In this document: positions 9,214-18,435 of the stretch, in pieces | Position numbering within the stretch: the first letter of the stretch is position 1 | How the letters are laid out: each line of letters begins with the position of its first letter | Assembly (NCBI GenBank): GCA_031279515.1 | Contig: JAITII010000006.1 | Coordinates: 1-61,591 of the forward strand | Source: Deltaproteobacteria bacterium | GTDB lineage: Bacteria; Desulfobacterota; Desulfarculia; Adiutricales; Adiutricaceae | DNA length: 61,591 bases | Direction of reading: 5' to 3' | Notes under the pieces: generated by a model | Seen by the model: only the letters and a program-made list of their open reading frames with translations | What the model was told of the DNA's origin: nothing | Databases searched by the model: none | Program-made: the position numbers and the translations under genes

Positions 9214-10035
9214 CTAGGATAACCTATTTAATTCCTCTATGACCTTGCGGCTTTTCAGAGAGCGACCGGTTATAGTCTCTACTAAATCCCCGTAGTAGTG
9301 TTCTGCCAGGGTGAGCCAGTCGTCGGGCAGGGGGAAAACTGGACGCATGGGGAAGGGGAGTTTTTTTAAGGCCACAAGGAGCCCCAAGGGGACACGAGGG
9401 GCTACAATACCCCTTATTTTCAAGCAATCTGGGCAGATTATCTTAGGTGCGATAAAGTCCCAGGACCAGGGCAAGTCTTCTAGTTCGACAGAAGGCACTT
9501 TCCCGCAAAAATGGCATTGAAAGTTCGGGGCGAACCCGGTCTTTTTTAGGTAATGGTGCGTGAAGACCAAAGACGCAGTCCTTGCCTCCAGGGCAGGAGG
9601 CTCTGTGGGAAGGGGATCTGAGAGATCCTTTAAATGCCTTACCAAGAGATTAAAGGCATCCAAAGAGGGGTTAAAGGGCATCTCAAAGGCCAGGACCAGC
9701 TCTAAGGCCCAGGAGGCCAAGGCATGGATTAAGGGTAAATTTGGTAAAATTGGCGCCTTGGGGTTATCCTCTCCGCGTTCCACGAGACAGAGGTCCCTAT
9801 GGTTTCTAATCTTAAAGTAATAATATGCGGCCCTGGCAGGGTCCAAGAGTCCCCCTCCGAACCTTTTTATGCTCTTTCTCGCGTTTTTGGCAATAGCAGT
9901 CAAGATTCCCATTTCCATTGTGAGGAAGCTTACAATAAGATCCGCCTCCCCGCTATTTATGCGGTAGAGGACTATGCCCCCCAGGCGTTGGGAAGGGGGC
10001 CCAGGACTGCGGTGTCTTTTGGAAGGGCCAGGCAC
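9214..10035 (-). CDS. recO: DNA repair protein RecO
   Basis: RecO (273 aa) anneals ssDNA and helps load RecA in the RecFOR pathway. The N-terminal OB-fold shows 'INSGEADLIVSFLTMEMG' and 'TAIAKNARKSIKRFGGGL', which are classic RecO segments. A zinc site follows (CHFCGK and CPDCLK, four Cys). The start is GTG at 10035 with GGAG about 12 nt upstream; the first 16 residues are an unusual basic, Pro-rich extension. It is the first gene of the recO-rluB-fliI run, and its promoter should lie in the A+T-rich spacer to the right. Confidence 0.85.
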   Translation of the reverse strand: MPGPSKRHRSPGPPSQRLGGIVLYRINSGEADLIVSFLTMEMGILTAIAKNARKSIKRFGGGLLDPARAAYYYFKIRNHRDLCLVERGEDNPKAPILPNLPLIHALASWALELVLAFEMPFNPSLDAFNLLVRHLKDLSDPLPTEPPALEARTASLVFTHHYLKKTGFAPNFQCHFCGKVPSVELEDLPWSWDFIAPKIICPDCLKIRGIVAPRVPLGLLVALKKLPFPMRPVFPLPDDWLTLAEHYYGDLVETITGRSLKSRKVIEELNRLS

Positions 10036-10578
10036 TTATTTTTTATCTCCAAAAGCCCCAGAGGCAATTAAGGTATTTATACTAATATTTGTAAAGTCAA
10101 AGTAAAGCTTAGGGTAAGTAAGTTTACAAAAACAAAGCGAAAATATTATACTATATTTTAAAAATTTTTGCTTAGCTTTAATTAAAGCTAAGCTGCGGCT
10201 GGCTTCTTTTTAAAAAGCCCTTTCTATTTATCCTAAAATGGGGTGACTTTTAAAGACGATAAATATCTAAGATAGCTATTTTTAAAAAGAGAATTGGAGT
10301 TTTTTTGATAATTAAAGCGGATTTTTTTATAGCTAAAAACTATGGCGCGAGGACAAGCCTCTAGACCAGAGAAGGATAAAAGGCTTTAAAGAATAGAGGC
10401 TTTGCTTTATTAGCTAGCTTTGGCGTTTTTTAGGCAAAAGCTTAGGGCTAATTATTTGCTTAATTTTTAATAGCGGGTGGCCCATTTGTAATGGGGAGCC
10501 TTTTTACAATGGGGAGCTTATTTGTATTGTGCGGCTTCTTTGTATTAGGGTAGAGCTCTAAAGATGGGTAAATTAGTA
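10036..10578. other. A+T-rich spacer with a palindrome and short repeats
   Basis: No gene was seen. A perfect 24-bp palindrome, GCTTAGCTTTAATTAAAGCTAAGC, lies at 10170-10193 without a usable T-tract. Four loosely repeated about 20-bp units containing TGTAATGGGGAGC or variants run from about 10487 to 10553. The recO promoter presumably lies in this region, but none stands out. Confidence 0.5.
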
Positions 10579-11661
10579 TTAAATGAAATCCCTGGTCTTT
10601 ATGTTTTTTAGAGCAGAAATAGTTATATTGTATTTTGTAAGCCTACACATGGGGCAATGCGCAAGGCAATAGCTAGGGGATTTTACTTTTAAATCCTGCT
10701 TTGCCCTTTCTTTTCCTAGCCAAATATCCTGGAATGTCTGAAACTCTAAATTACCAATGGGTGCTATTGTGGGGTCGCAATTAAGTCTCCCGCAGAGCCA
10801 CACCAGGCCGTCGGCCCCTATGACCGTGGTAAGGCTATGGGCGTAACAAGGAAGACCTAGATTTCCTCTAAAGCTATTTTCCTTCAAAGGTCCTAGGTTT
10901 ACGTTGTAGCCTAAATCTTCGTCTTCCTTTAAGCTGAGATAATGAGCGTAGCTTTTCGTGGACGCTAGCTCACTATGGTCCACTACAGGTCTAATGTGGA
11001 GATAGTTGCAGCCTATTTTTTTTAGTGTGCGAGAGAGCTCTTTTAGACTTTTGAGGTCATCATTTAAGCGGGTAAGGACATAGCCAATGCCCAATACTTG
11101 CTTAGAATTGGAGCTAGCTAGGATTTCTATGTTTCTCATGACCTCTTCAAAGAGGTCACTGCCTTTAAGGGCCGTAAAGCTTTGGGGGGTGGCTGCGTCT
11201 AAGCTTACCCTTATCCATTGAAAGGAGGAATAGAGGTCTTTGCCCCAGCGCTCAAAAAGATTTGTACCATTGGTAATAAGGCCCAAGGCTAAGCCCAAAG
11301 ATGAGGCGATCTCTATGGTATCTTCAAAGATGGGTGAAAGGGTGGGTTCTCCTCCGCCTTCTATAGTTATGCCCCTGGTGCCATGTCCCTTCAAATCCAC
11401 AAAGAGCTTTTCTAAGAGAGAAAGATTCAGCCTATCCGGGCTTAGCCTTATCCTTCTATCTGAGCAGTAGAGGCAGTGGAGATTGCAGAGATGGGTTAAA
11501 GAGAGCTCTAAAGAGATGGGATAACTGGGGTCAGGGGATTTTTCCTCTAGATAGTTGTGAGTTTTAGCGGGAAAGAAAAAGAGTTTTTCAGGTCCTGTTT
11601 CGGCGGCTATAGGAGGGTCCGGGGCATTAGTTCCCTTGCGGCTGCCTTTAGGGGGTTGCAA
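10579..11661 (-). CDS. Radical SAM/SPASM enzyme
   Basis: The protein (360 aa) carries C59-x3-C63-x2-C66 ('THLCNLHCLYCSD'), then the glycine-rich SAM motif 'ITIEGGGEPTLSP' and 'GLITNGTNLF'. A C-terminal SPASM-like set of cysteines follows (LPCYAHS, WLCGRLNC, YCLAHCPMCRL). This set is typical of enzymes modifying peptides or proteins, or making cofactors; no substrate is identified. The start is TTG at 11661, chosen because GGAGG lies 5 nt upstream. It overlaps the end of the Sel1-repeat gene by 14 bp, so the two are translated from one message. Its substrate may be linked to that partner, which is speculative. Confidence 0.83.
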   Translation of the reverse strand: MQPPKGSRKGTNAPDPPIAAETGPEKLFFFPAKTHNYLEEKSPDPSYPISLELSLTHLCNLHCLYCSDRRIRLSPDRLNLSLLEKLFVDLKGHGTRGITIEGGGEPTLSPIFEDTIEIASSLGLALGLITNGTNLFERWGKDLYSSFQWIRVSLDAATPQSFTALKGSDLFEEVMRNIEILASSNSKQVLGIGYVLTRLNDDLKSLKELSRTLKKIGCNYLHIRPVVDHSELASTKSYAHYLSLKEDEDLGYNVNLGPLKENSFRGNLGLPCYAHSLTTVIGADGLVWLCGRLNCDPTIAPIGNLEFQTFQDIWLGKERAKQDLKVKSPSYCLAHCPMCRLTKYNITISALKNIKTRDFI

Positions 11662-12316
11662 GAGAGCCTCCGGATTTGTCCTTTGAGCTTAGGGCCTGTG
11701 TGTAATAGACGTGCATCAGGGATCTTAAGGTATGAAAGGTCTCCTCGATGGTCTTTTTCCCTAAGTTTAAGTCCAAAAGGGCGCTAAATTCCCGGCTATC
11801 GTCTTTAGAGCCACTGGGCCAGAAGGGTAGGATGAATCTAGTTTGGGTAGAATTTAAGCTCAGCCTATAGGTCCTTTCCTCTAAAGCTAGGGCCTCGGAG
11901 AGCTTGGGGTAGAGCCCCATGAGGCTTTCTTTGAGCTTTATCTTAAGTTCCCTGGCCTCCGGGAGGTTTTCCACCCCTGGGGCAGAAAGGAGCTGGTAAG
12001 CTCTGTCCCACTTCTTGTCCGTCCCCTCACCCTTGGCGTACATGATGGCTAAAGAAAGGGCAGCCTGGGGGTCATTGTGCCTTGCAGCCTCAGCCAGCCA
12101 GAAAAGGGCCTTTTCGGGGTCCTTATCGCAAATGGTACCTTCCATCAAGGTGATGCCCAAAAGCCTCTGGGCCGGGGCATAGCCCAAGCGGGCGGCGCGG
12201 TAAAAGAGGTTCAATGCGAGATCCGGGTCACAGGACCCGTCGCGGGCCCCGCAGTAGAACCTTTTACCCTCTTCAAAAAGAAGCTCAGGGTTTTCTTCAG
12301 ACTGGATTTGTGGCAT
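11648..12316 (-). CDS. Sel1-like repeat protein
   Basis: The protein (222 aa) contains at least three Sel1-type alpha/alpha repeats in residues 10-110: 'ALNLFYRAARLGYAPAQRLL', 'ALFWLAEAARHNDPQAALSL' and 'AYQLLSAPGVENLPEAREL'. An alpha-helical C-terminal half without a recognised domain follows. No signal peptide is visible, so it is probably cytoplasmic. Sel1 proteins act as scaffolds for protein-protein contacts. It overlaps the downstream radical SAM gene by 14 bp, which suggests functional coupling, for example as a substrate- or complex-holding partner (inference). Confidence 0.75.
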   Translation of the reverse strand: MPQIQSEENPELLFEEGKRFYCGARDGSCDPDLALNLFYRAARLGYAPAQRLLGITLMEGTICDKDPEKALFWLAEAARHNDPQAALSLAIMYAKGEGTDKKWDRAYQLLSAPGVENLPEARELKIKLKESLMGLYPKLSEALALEERTYRLSLNSTQTRFILPFWPSGSKDDSREFSALLDLNLGKKTIEETFHTLRSLMHVYYTQALSSKDKSGGSLATP

Positions 12317-12418
12317 ATATTTACCCCTTTATTCTATATTTAGTTCCAAAATATTAAAGGAAAAATAGGGGCTAGAGTCTCCCTTTAAAAGTCTTTGAAA
12401 TGTGCTTTGGTGTATCAA

Positions 12419-13168
12419 TCAGTGGGAGACAGTGAGGATCTCAGCGCCATCGTCAGTTACTAGGATAGTGTGTTCGAACTGGGCAGTAAGCTTCCTGTCC
12501 ATGGTTACTACAGTCCAGGCGTCCTTTAAGATCTCCACCTCCCAGGTGCCCTGGTTTATCATGGGCTCTATAGTAATGGTCATGCCCTTTTTAAGTTTCA
12601 AGCCAGAGCCAGCTGAGCCGTAATGGGGCACGTTGGGCGATTCATGGAACTTGCAGCCCACGCCGTGACCCACAAAATCCCTCACCACAGAAAAGCCTAA
12701 GGGTTCCACATGGCCTTGGATAGCTGCACCGATGTCTCCCAATGAGGAGCCGTCGTGGACCGTGTCTATGGCCAGCATCATGGATTCCCTTGTGGCATCC
12801 AAGAGCTTTTGGGCAACAGAGGAGGCCTTTCCTACGATAAAGGAGCGGCAGGTATCCCCGAAATAGCCGTCTAGGATGGTGGTAACATCTACTTTCACCA
12901 GGTCTCCGTCCCGTATGACCCTGGGCCCTGGTATTCCGTGGCAAACTTCTTCATTTACAGAGATACAAGAGCTAGCCGGATAGCCCCTATAGCCTAGGGT
13001 GGCAGGAATTGCGCCGTGCTTTACGATGAAACTGTGGATCTCTTTGTCTAAGGATTTGGTGGTAATTCCTGGTTTGAGGATAGTTGCCACAAAGTCTAGG
13101 GTCTTGGAGGCCAGGCGTCCGCTTTTGCGAATTTTATCTACCTCTTGACTCGATTTAATGATAATCAT
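12419..13168 (-). CDS. map: Type I methionine aminopeptidase
   Basis: The enzyme (249 aa) removes the initiator Met from nascent proteins using a two-metal site. The metal ligands are visible in context: 'KVDVTTILDGYFGDTCRSF' (two Asp), 'FVGHGVGCKFHESPNVPHYG' (His), 'TIEPMI' (Glu) and 'TAQFEHTILVTDDGAEILT' (Glu). Length and the lack of an N-terminal extension fit bacterial type I enzymes. The ATG at 13168 is preceded by AGGAAAATCC. It is often paired with secY or adk in other genomes, but not here. Confidence 0.93.
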   Translation of the reverse strand: MIIIKSSQEVDKIRKSGRLASKTLDFVATILKPGITTKSLDKEIHSFIVKHGAIPATLGYRGYPASSCISVNEEVCHGIPGPRVIRDGDLVKVDVTTILDGYFGDTCRSFIVGKASSVAQKLLDATRESMMLAIDTVHDGSSLGDIGAAIQGHVEPLGFSVVRDFVGHGVGCKFHESPNVPHYGSAGSGLKLKKGMTITIEPMINQGTWEVEILKDAWTVVTMDRKLTAQFEHTILVTDDGAEILTVSH

Positions 13169-13219
13169 TGGATTTTCCTGTATTTTTCTAGCTTGACTCT
13201 TACCTGGCTCACAAAAAAA

Positions 13220-13756
13220 TTAGTAAGTACTTGTCCTTATGCTAACCACCAGACGGGTATGGGTTACGCCCTTTTCCCTTTTTACCAGCCCTACGAATTC
13301 AAAGGTGCCCTTGGCCTCAGGGGCTAGATAGGAGGGAGCTATAAAGGAGTCCCCAAAAGCAATAGGGTTTCCATCCTGGTCGTACACGGTCCCCATGAGC
13401 CTGGCCCCCTGGACAGGCGCACCAGTACCATTGTACACCGTCCCTGTGACCCGTACATGGGTATTGGAGCCTAAATAGGCAAATTGATAGTCGATTACAG
13501 GAAGATAGAGGCTTCCTGGCGCCAGCTCGGAGATATCCATATCCGTAGGCGGGTACTTGTCCCCTGGCACGGACAAAAGGGAGCTGCAGCCTAGGGCCAT
13601 GAAAATGATTACCAATGGGATTAATAGGGCCCTTATGGGCACGAAAAATTTAGAGAGTGTTTTAAGCATGAATGTCAAAGGATCGAGGTTAATTTGAATC
13701 TTCCCTTTAAGTTTATTCCCCTTGTAGCTTTTTAGCAAGTCCCTTTCAAGGGGCAA
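13220..13756 (-). CDS. Lipoprotein with FxLYD-like domain
   Basis: The open frame gives 178 aa. The likely start is the Met at 13669 (residue 30), which places a normal signal peptide (ALLIPLVIIFMALGC) before a lipobox Cys at about residue 57. The mature part, 'VRVTGTVYNGTGAPVQGARL ... VYDQDGNPIAFGDSF', resembles FxLYD/CARDB-like beta-sandwich domains that follow a 'G.V.N.sg.pi..v.v...vyD..G' pattern. It is expected to be anchored in the periplasm-facing membrane. Its specific role is unknown. It lies 7 bp downstream of the hydrogenase/MCP gene, so co-transcription is likely. Confidence 0.65.
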   Translation of the reverse strand: MPLERDLLKSYKGNKLKGKIQINLDPLTFMLKTLSKFFVPIRALLIPLVIIFMALGCSSLLSVPGDKYPPTDMDISELAPGSLYLPVIDYQFAYLGSNTHVRVTGTVYNGTGAPVQGARLMGTVYDQDGNPIAFGDSFIAPSYLAPEAKGTFEFVGLVKREKGVTHTRLVVSIRTSTY

Positions 13757-13763
13757 ATGGCTT

Positions 13764-15527
13764 TTAGTCCGTGAGTTCCTTTTCTACGGCATTTACTGCT
13801 TTGGTTACCCCTTGAGCAGCAGTCCTAAGTTGTTCGAAGTCTTTTTGGACCTTCAAAGCGCTCTTAAAGCCTGCTTCTACACTGGCTTGGGTCTTTTCTA
13901 TCATGTTTCTGGACTCTGTCACTGCCGAGGCACTGCGGGACGCCAGATTGCGAACCTCATCTGCCACTACAGCAAAGCCTGCGCCCGCTTCTCCGGCACG
14001 GGCTGCCTCCACAGCGGCGTTTAAGGCCAGGATATTGGTCTGGAAGGAGATGTCCTCTATGTTTTTCAGGATCCCCCCTATCTTGTGGGAGAGCTCTCTT
14101 ATGATGTCGATATCTCCAGACATGTCGGCCACCGAGGAATGTGCACCCTCCACTGAATTCTGAATGTTATTAATATCGCCCAGGACTCCCAAGAGGTGGG
14201 TTCTTCCGGCTACGGTGCGGTCCAGGAGATAATGGTGGCAATTGACCGGGCTGTTGCAGCCCAGGTGAATAGCCATTATCATCTTCTCGCAGGAATTGTA
14301 GCCACAACTGGGGCAGTTGAAGAAATTGGAACCCTCGCTCTTTCCCAGTGTAGCTGCGATGCGTTCCTTCTCTTCGTGGCTAATGGTGTCTTGCCTAAAG
14401 TTGCGGGAATGGTCCACATAGCCCCTGTTGTACAGGCCAGGCTTCCAGTATTTGGCCACTAGTTCATTTACCATTTCATCCGAGTTTTGCTTGCGGAAGA
14501 GCTTTTTCCCCGCCTGGCGCTGATAATATTCCCGAAGCTTGTTGCTCCTTTCAGTTACCAGAAAGTGGAGGTCATCCAAGGAGCGCTCTTTCCTACCTGG
14601 TACCCCCGGGCCACCGTTGCAGCCAGCCTCGCAGTTTAAGGCGTCTATTAAGAGGGGCGCAATATGTTTCGAAATGGACTCGGGAAGGGTGGCTAAGTAG
14701 GGGTAGATGCCGTGGACACCCTCAATTTTACGGGTGGAATGGCTAATTTCCGGGAAGTAGCGCTCCGTAGTCATCATGAGTCCACCTGGCGTGGAAAAGA
14801 GCACGGCGCGCTCGGCTAAGGGGTCCGTGTAGAGGACCTTGGGGAAGCTAGCCAGGTCTATTTGATTATGCTCGAAGTGCTTTTTGAGGCTGATAAAGGT
14901 AACGTTATAATCTCCGTAGCCAGTCTCGTCGAATTCCCGGCGCTTGGCGTAGCAAGGAGACATGACCGCCACCTTGTGGTTGGCGTACTGAGGATAGAAA
15001 TGTTTGATCATCTTGATGCTGTGGAGCATGGGACTATCCACGGGCGCCAAGTACTTTAAGAGCTGGGGGGCGTAGATTTCACAGTAAGTAACTATTGCGG
15101 GACAGGGTTGGGCCAAGACAGTTGTGGGGTTATGTGTTTTTATGTATTCCACGTAGCTCTTGATGGTAAGCTCTGCTCCAAAGCTTACATCAAATATGGC
15201 CTCCACCCCAATGGACTTCAACCAGCCATTGAATTGCAAGTACTGGTGAGGGAAGGTTGCAGCCACTGCCGGAGCCACTATGGCCACCATGGGTGTCCCA
15301 CTTCTCAAATCCCTTACAAAGGAAGGGAAGTCGTCGATTCCCACTCGCGCATCATGTTGACAGGCCTCTAAGCAGTGTCCGCAACCAATACAGCGGTCGT
15401 GTATGACGCGCACAGTTTTGGAGTCGCTGGCATCGTTAGAGAACTTTACCGGGCAGGATGTGATGCAGCGTTGGCAGTTGCAGCACTTTTCTTCGTTGGT
15501 GGTGATTACTGGCGTTAGGTGTCCCAT
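13764..15527 (-). CDS. Sensory [FeFe]-hydrogenase fused to MCP signalling domain
   Basis: The protein (587 aa) is a modular fusion. Residues 10-60 hold two ferredoxin-type [4Fe-4S] motifs ([22 protein letters not shown]). About 80-330 is an [FeFe]-hydrogenase large-subunit domain with H-cluster-like motifs: [22 protein letters not shown] and [12 protein letters not shown] further Fes-type [4Fe-4S] motif follows near 410-430 ([12 protein letters not shown]). The last 140 residues are a methyl-accepting chemotaxis signalling hairpin with the conserved tip region '[20 protein letters not shown]'. No transmembrane segment is visible, so it is a cytoplasmic sensor, probably of H2 or redox state, feeding CheA/CheW. 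Several consensus residues in the L1 motif differ from catalytic enzymes. GGAG precedes the ATG. Confidence 0.85.
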   Translation of the reverse strand: MGHLTPVITTNEEKCCNCQRCITSCPVKFSNDASDSKTVRVIHDRCIGCGHCLEACQHDARVGIDDFPSFVRDLRSGTPMVAIVAPAVAATFPHQYLQFNGWLKSIGVEAIFDVSFGAELTIKSYVEYIKTHNPTTVLAQPCPAIVTYCEIYAPQLLKYLAPVDSPMLHSIKMIKHFYPQYANHKVAVMSPCYAKRREFDETGYGDYNVTFISLKKHFEHNQIDLASFPKVLYTDPLAERAVLFSTPGGLMMTTERYFPEISHSTRKIEGVHGIYPYLATLPESISKHIAPLLIDALNCEAGCNGGPGVPGRKERSLDDLHFLVTERSNKLREYYQRQAGKKLFRKQNSDEMVNELVAKYWKPGLYNRGYVDHSRNFRQDTISHEEKERIAATLGKSEGSNFFNCPSCGYNSCEKMIMAIHLGCNSPVNCHHYLLDRTVAGRTHLLGVLGDINNIQNSVEGAHSSVADMSGDIDIIRELSHKIGGILKNIEDISFQTNILALNAAVEAARAGEAGAGFAVVADEVRNLASRSASAVTESRNMIEKTQASVEAGFKSALKVQKDFEQLRTAAQGVTKAVNAVEKELTD

Positions 15528-16288
15528 AGGGGTTCTCCGGTTATTTTACATAAGCGAAAGATGGTTGTTGCGCCTAAGAGGGCAGACAAAAGGCATATCA
15601 TAGCCTAAAGGTATGATAGCTTTAAGGCTTTTTTTTAGAAACTATATCTATAGATAGTCAATGGAGAACTTAACTACACTATATTGTGGGATATTTTAGT
15701 GAAACAATAAACTGCCCTTTGCAAATGAAATAAAGCGATTGGGAAAAATTATAACACAAAAGGTCAAAAAATTAAGCTAGAGAGGTTTTCAAAGGGCAGC
15801 TCTCGGCACAGCTATCTAAGAAAAGCCCATTATTTGTTGTTTTTTTAACTGAAATTATACATTATGTTGTGGGTTTATAAAATAGCTCCCAAATATGGTA
15901 TAATGATTAGCTTATTCTTTTTTACATAAGGGCTTCTGGCTCTAAATTTAGGTAAATTACTTTACAAACTAAGGGGCGAGCAAAATTTCAACTATATAAG
16001 GGCAAAAAAAATTAGTGTCAACTAAATATTGTGGAACTTTCTTATTTTAGCTTTTTTGGTTTTTTGCTGCCATCTCTCTTATGGGGGAGCTATGATATTT
16101 TTGGTGAAATATTCATCTAGATGAGGTCTAGCTTTCCAAGTCTTGTTCCCAAAGCTAGTATCTGCTAAGATAACCATTTATTTTCTCTATAGAGGCGCCA
16201 TTTTTGAGGCCCCTTGAGAGGATAACTAGTGCTATTTTTGCTATTTTAGCGCTTTTTAAGTAGCTTTTTTGGTTTTTTTTGGAGGAAT
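15528..16288. other. 760-bp divergent intergenic region
   Basis: The two flanking genes diverge, so promoters for both must lie here. No gene was seen. A TATAAT at 15899-15904 is a candidate -10 for the plus strand but lacks a good -35. The stretch about 15990-16080 resembles, in the same orientation, the dispersed element at 42746-42892 and 52567-52705: it shares CTATATAA, ACTAAATATTG, ATTTTAG and GCCATC in order, but without a paired hairpin. Confidence 0.4.
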
Positions 16289-16657
16289 ATGATGCCCGAT
16301 GATGGTCAAAGCCTTAATCTGCGGCCCGATTTCAATAAAGCCGGGGGGCTAGTACCAGTAATAGCCCAAGATTATGAAACCGGGGAGATCTTGATGTTGG
16401 CCTTTATGAATGAAGAGTCCTATTTAAAGACAATAGAAACCGGAGAGGTTCACTACTGGAGCAGGTCCAGAAAGGAGCTCTGGCATAAGGGAGCCACTTC
16501 GGGACATGTGCAAAAAGTAAAGGACATCTACCTGGATTGCGACAAAGATGCGGTCCTGGTAAAGATTCAGCAGGTGGGCAATGTGGCTTGCCACACGGGC
16601 AAAAGATCCTGTTTCCACTACAGGCATACCAAGGGGGACCAATATGAACTCATCTGA
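16289..16657 (+). CDS. hisI: Phosphoribosyl-AMP cyclohydrolase HisI
   Basis: The enzyme (122 aa) opens the purine ring of phosphoribosyl-AMP in histidine biosynthesis. Diagnostic motifs are '[19 protein letters not shown]', '[19 protein letters not shown]', '[20 protein letters not shown]' and the zinc-binding '[12 protein letters not shown]'. It is the stand-alone cyclohydrolase, without a HisE pyrophosphohydrolase domain. GGAGG lies 4 nt before the first of two tandem ATGs. It overlaps hisG by 14 bp, so the two are translationally coupled. No other his gene is nearby, so the pathway genes are dispersed. Confidence 0.95.
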   Translation: MMPDDGQSLNLRPDFNKAGGLVPVIAQDYETGEILMLAFMNEESYLKTIETGEVHYWSRSRKELWHKGATSGHVQKVKDIYLDCDKDAVLVKIQQVGNVACHTGKRSCFHYRHTKGDQYELI

Positions 16658-17528
16658 AAAAGTTTTAAAGCTGGGTATACCCAAGGGTTCTTTACAGGAT
16701 TACACCCTAGAGCTCTTCGCCCGCTCCGGCTGGAGGATTGTGATAGGTTCCCGCAGCTATTTTCCCAATGTCAATGACCCGGAATTGTCCTTGACCATCG
16801 CCAGGGCCCAGGAGATAAGCCGCTACGTGGCTGAGGGCGTGATAGATGCCGGGATTACAGGTAGGGACTGGCGCCTGGAGAACCAAAGCGACGTTGAAGT
16901 TATAGAGGAACTGGTCTATTCCAAGACCAGCCCCAACCCCAGTCGCTGGGTCTTGGCAGTGGCTGGTTCAGGCCCCATAACCCAGTGTTCCCAGCTGGCT
17001 GGCAAAAAGGTGGCAACTGAGCTCCCAGGGGTCACTGGCCGCTGGTTTCGGGATAAGGGCATAGATGTCAAGGTAGAGTTTTCATGGGGTGCCACCGAGG
17101 CCAAGGTAGTCTCCGGGCTGGCGGACGCCATAGTGGAGGTGACCGAGACCGGAAGCACGATAAAGGCCCATGGGCTCCGGATAATAGATGAGATCCTGGT
17201 TACTAACACCGAGCTCATGGCCAATAGAGAGGCCTTGGCCTCCCCTTTTAAAAAGGGAAAGCTTCAGCAGGTGGCCCTTCTTTTAAAGGGGGCCCTGGCA
17301 GCAGATGGTCTAGTGGGCATCAAGATGAACGTTAGGGAAGCGGACTTAGATAAGATAGTAGAGCTCCTTCCCAGCCTCAGGGCGCCAACTATAGCCCATC
17401 TCTACAAGACCGATTGGTTAAGCGTTGAGACCATCATAAAGTCTTTTGCCGTAAGGGATTTGATCCCTATGCTTTTGGCCCGAGGTGCGGAAGGGATTAT
17501 AGAATACCCCTTAAATAAGGTCCTTTAA
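16644..17528 (+). CDS. hisG: ATP phosphoribosyltransferase HisG, long form
   Basis: HisG (294 aa from this start) catalyses the first step of histidine synthesis. It shows '[20 protein letters not shown]', the PRPP-binding '[20 protein letters not shown]', and a C-terminal ACT-like regulatory domain ending '[12 protein letters not shown]'. That makes it the hexameric HisG-L form, feedback-inhibited by histidine and independent of HisZ. The frame is open upstream to 16581, but the ATG at 16644 is preferred: a GGGGG Shine-Dalgarno lies 7 nt upstream and the protein then begins in register with the family. It overlaps hisI by 14 bp. Confidence 0.94.
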   Translation: MNSSEKVLKLGIPKGSLQDYTLELFARSGWRIVIGSRSYFPNVNDPELSLTIARAQEISRYVAEGVIDAGITGRDWRLENQSDVEVIEELVYSKTSPNPSRWVLAVAGSGPITQCSQLAGKKVATELPGVTGRWFRDKGIDVKVEFSWGATEAKVVSGLADAIVEVTETGSTIKAHGLRIIDEILVTNTELMANREALASPFKKGKLQQVALLLKGALAADGLVGIKMNVREADLDKIVELLPSLRAPTIAHLYKTDWLSVETIIKSFAVRDLIPMLLARGAEGIIEYPLNKVL

Positions 17529-17641
17529 TTATTTTCTTTTTTTTACCCGCTGGCTTTGAAAAATGCTATATTGTCAGCTGGTATTTAAAAAAAACCAATG
17601 CTTTTTGCCCTTTTAGTTACCTTCTACTATAGGAGGAGCCT

Positions 17642-18421
17642 ATGGTGCCCCCTTTAAAAATAATAGTCGTTATTCTAATACTGGTCTTTCTTTCTGCCTG
17701 TCCAGCCCGCTCACGGCAGTCGCAGGTGGATAGGGAACACCAGCTGGCTGCGATTATCGATCTGGGGTTGGTGGCTTTAAAGACAGGTGACTACGCCAAG
17801 GCCCTAGTCTCCTTTAATGAGGCCAACCGTCTCTCCCCAAACAATCCCGATGTGTTACACCACATAGGAAGGACTTATTTTCAGCTAGGTGAGTTTGAAA
17901 AAGCCATAGAATACTACAATACGGCCCTTGCCTTGGATCCCACTAAAACGGATATCCACAATAATTTGGGCATACTCTACATGTCCATTAAAGATTTCGA
18001 CAAGGCCAAGATGGAGTTTCAATACTGCATAGACGATCATACTTACGGCAATTCCGACATGAGCCGCTATAATATGGGCCTTTTAGAAGAGTCACAGGGC
18101 CGAATGGATCTTGCGAAAAACTATTATCAGCAGCTCATCTCAAGTGATAGTGTTTTAATCCAAATGGCTTATTATCGCATGGGGTTCCTCTATTCCAAGG
18201 AACAGGACTACCGCACGAGCTTAGATTATTTGAGCTTAGCTGTGCGCATGAACCCGGACTATACAGATGCCTATTTCCTCATGGGCGAGGTCTTGGAAAA
18301 ACTAGGCAACAATGACGAGGCGGCCGAAGCTTATGGCCGCTGCGTGACACTGGAGCCTAACTCCATGCGAGGTATAGAAGCCCAAAGGCGTGTGCGGGCT
18401 ATCATGCATGAATATAAATAG
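17642..18421 (+). CDS. TPR lipoprotein, PilF/PilW-like
   Basis: The protein (259 aa) starts with a lipoprotein signal (VVILILVFLSAC, Cys20). About five to six tetratricopeptide repeats follow from residue 37 to the end, such as 'GDYAKALVSFNEANRLSPNN' and 'GEFEKAIEYYNTALALDPTK'. It is probably a periplasm-facing scaffold. The organisation resembles PilF/PilW secretin-assembly lipoproteins of type IV pili, but no pilus gene is in the window, so the name stays generic. AGGAGG 5 nt before the ATG supports the start. It is followed closely (14 bp) by the aminotransferase gene and engB, probably one operon. Confidence 0.8.
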   Translation: MVPPLKIIVVILILVFLSACPARSRQSQVDREHQLAAIIDLGLVALKTGDYAKALVSFNEANRLSPNNPDVLHHIGRTYFQLGEFEKAIEYYNTALALDPTKTDIHNNLGILYMSIKDFDKAKMEFQYCIDDHTYGNSDMSRYNMGLLEESQGRMDLAKNYYQQLISSDSVLIQMAYYRMGFLYSKEQDYRTSLDYLSLAVRMNPDYTDAYFLMGEVLEKLGNNDEAAEAYGRCVTLEPNSMRGIEAQRRVRAIMHEYK

Positions 18422-18435
18422 AGGGTAAAATTGGA

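Noticed and set aside
15867-15904. Sigma-70 promoter with TTGTGG and TATAAT
   Set aside because: Spacing is 26 bp, too long; only the -10 is good.
17551-17566. Possible sigma-54 promoter (TGGC...TGC) before the TPR lipoprotein gene
   Set aside because: The GG-GC spacing is one base too long for a -24/-12 promoter.
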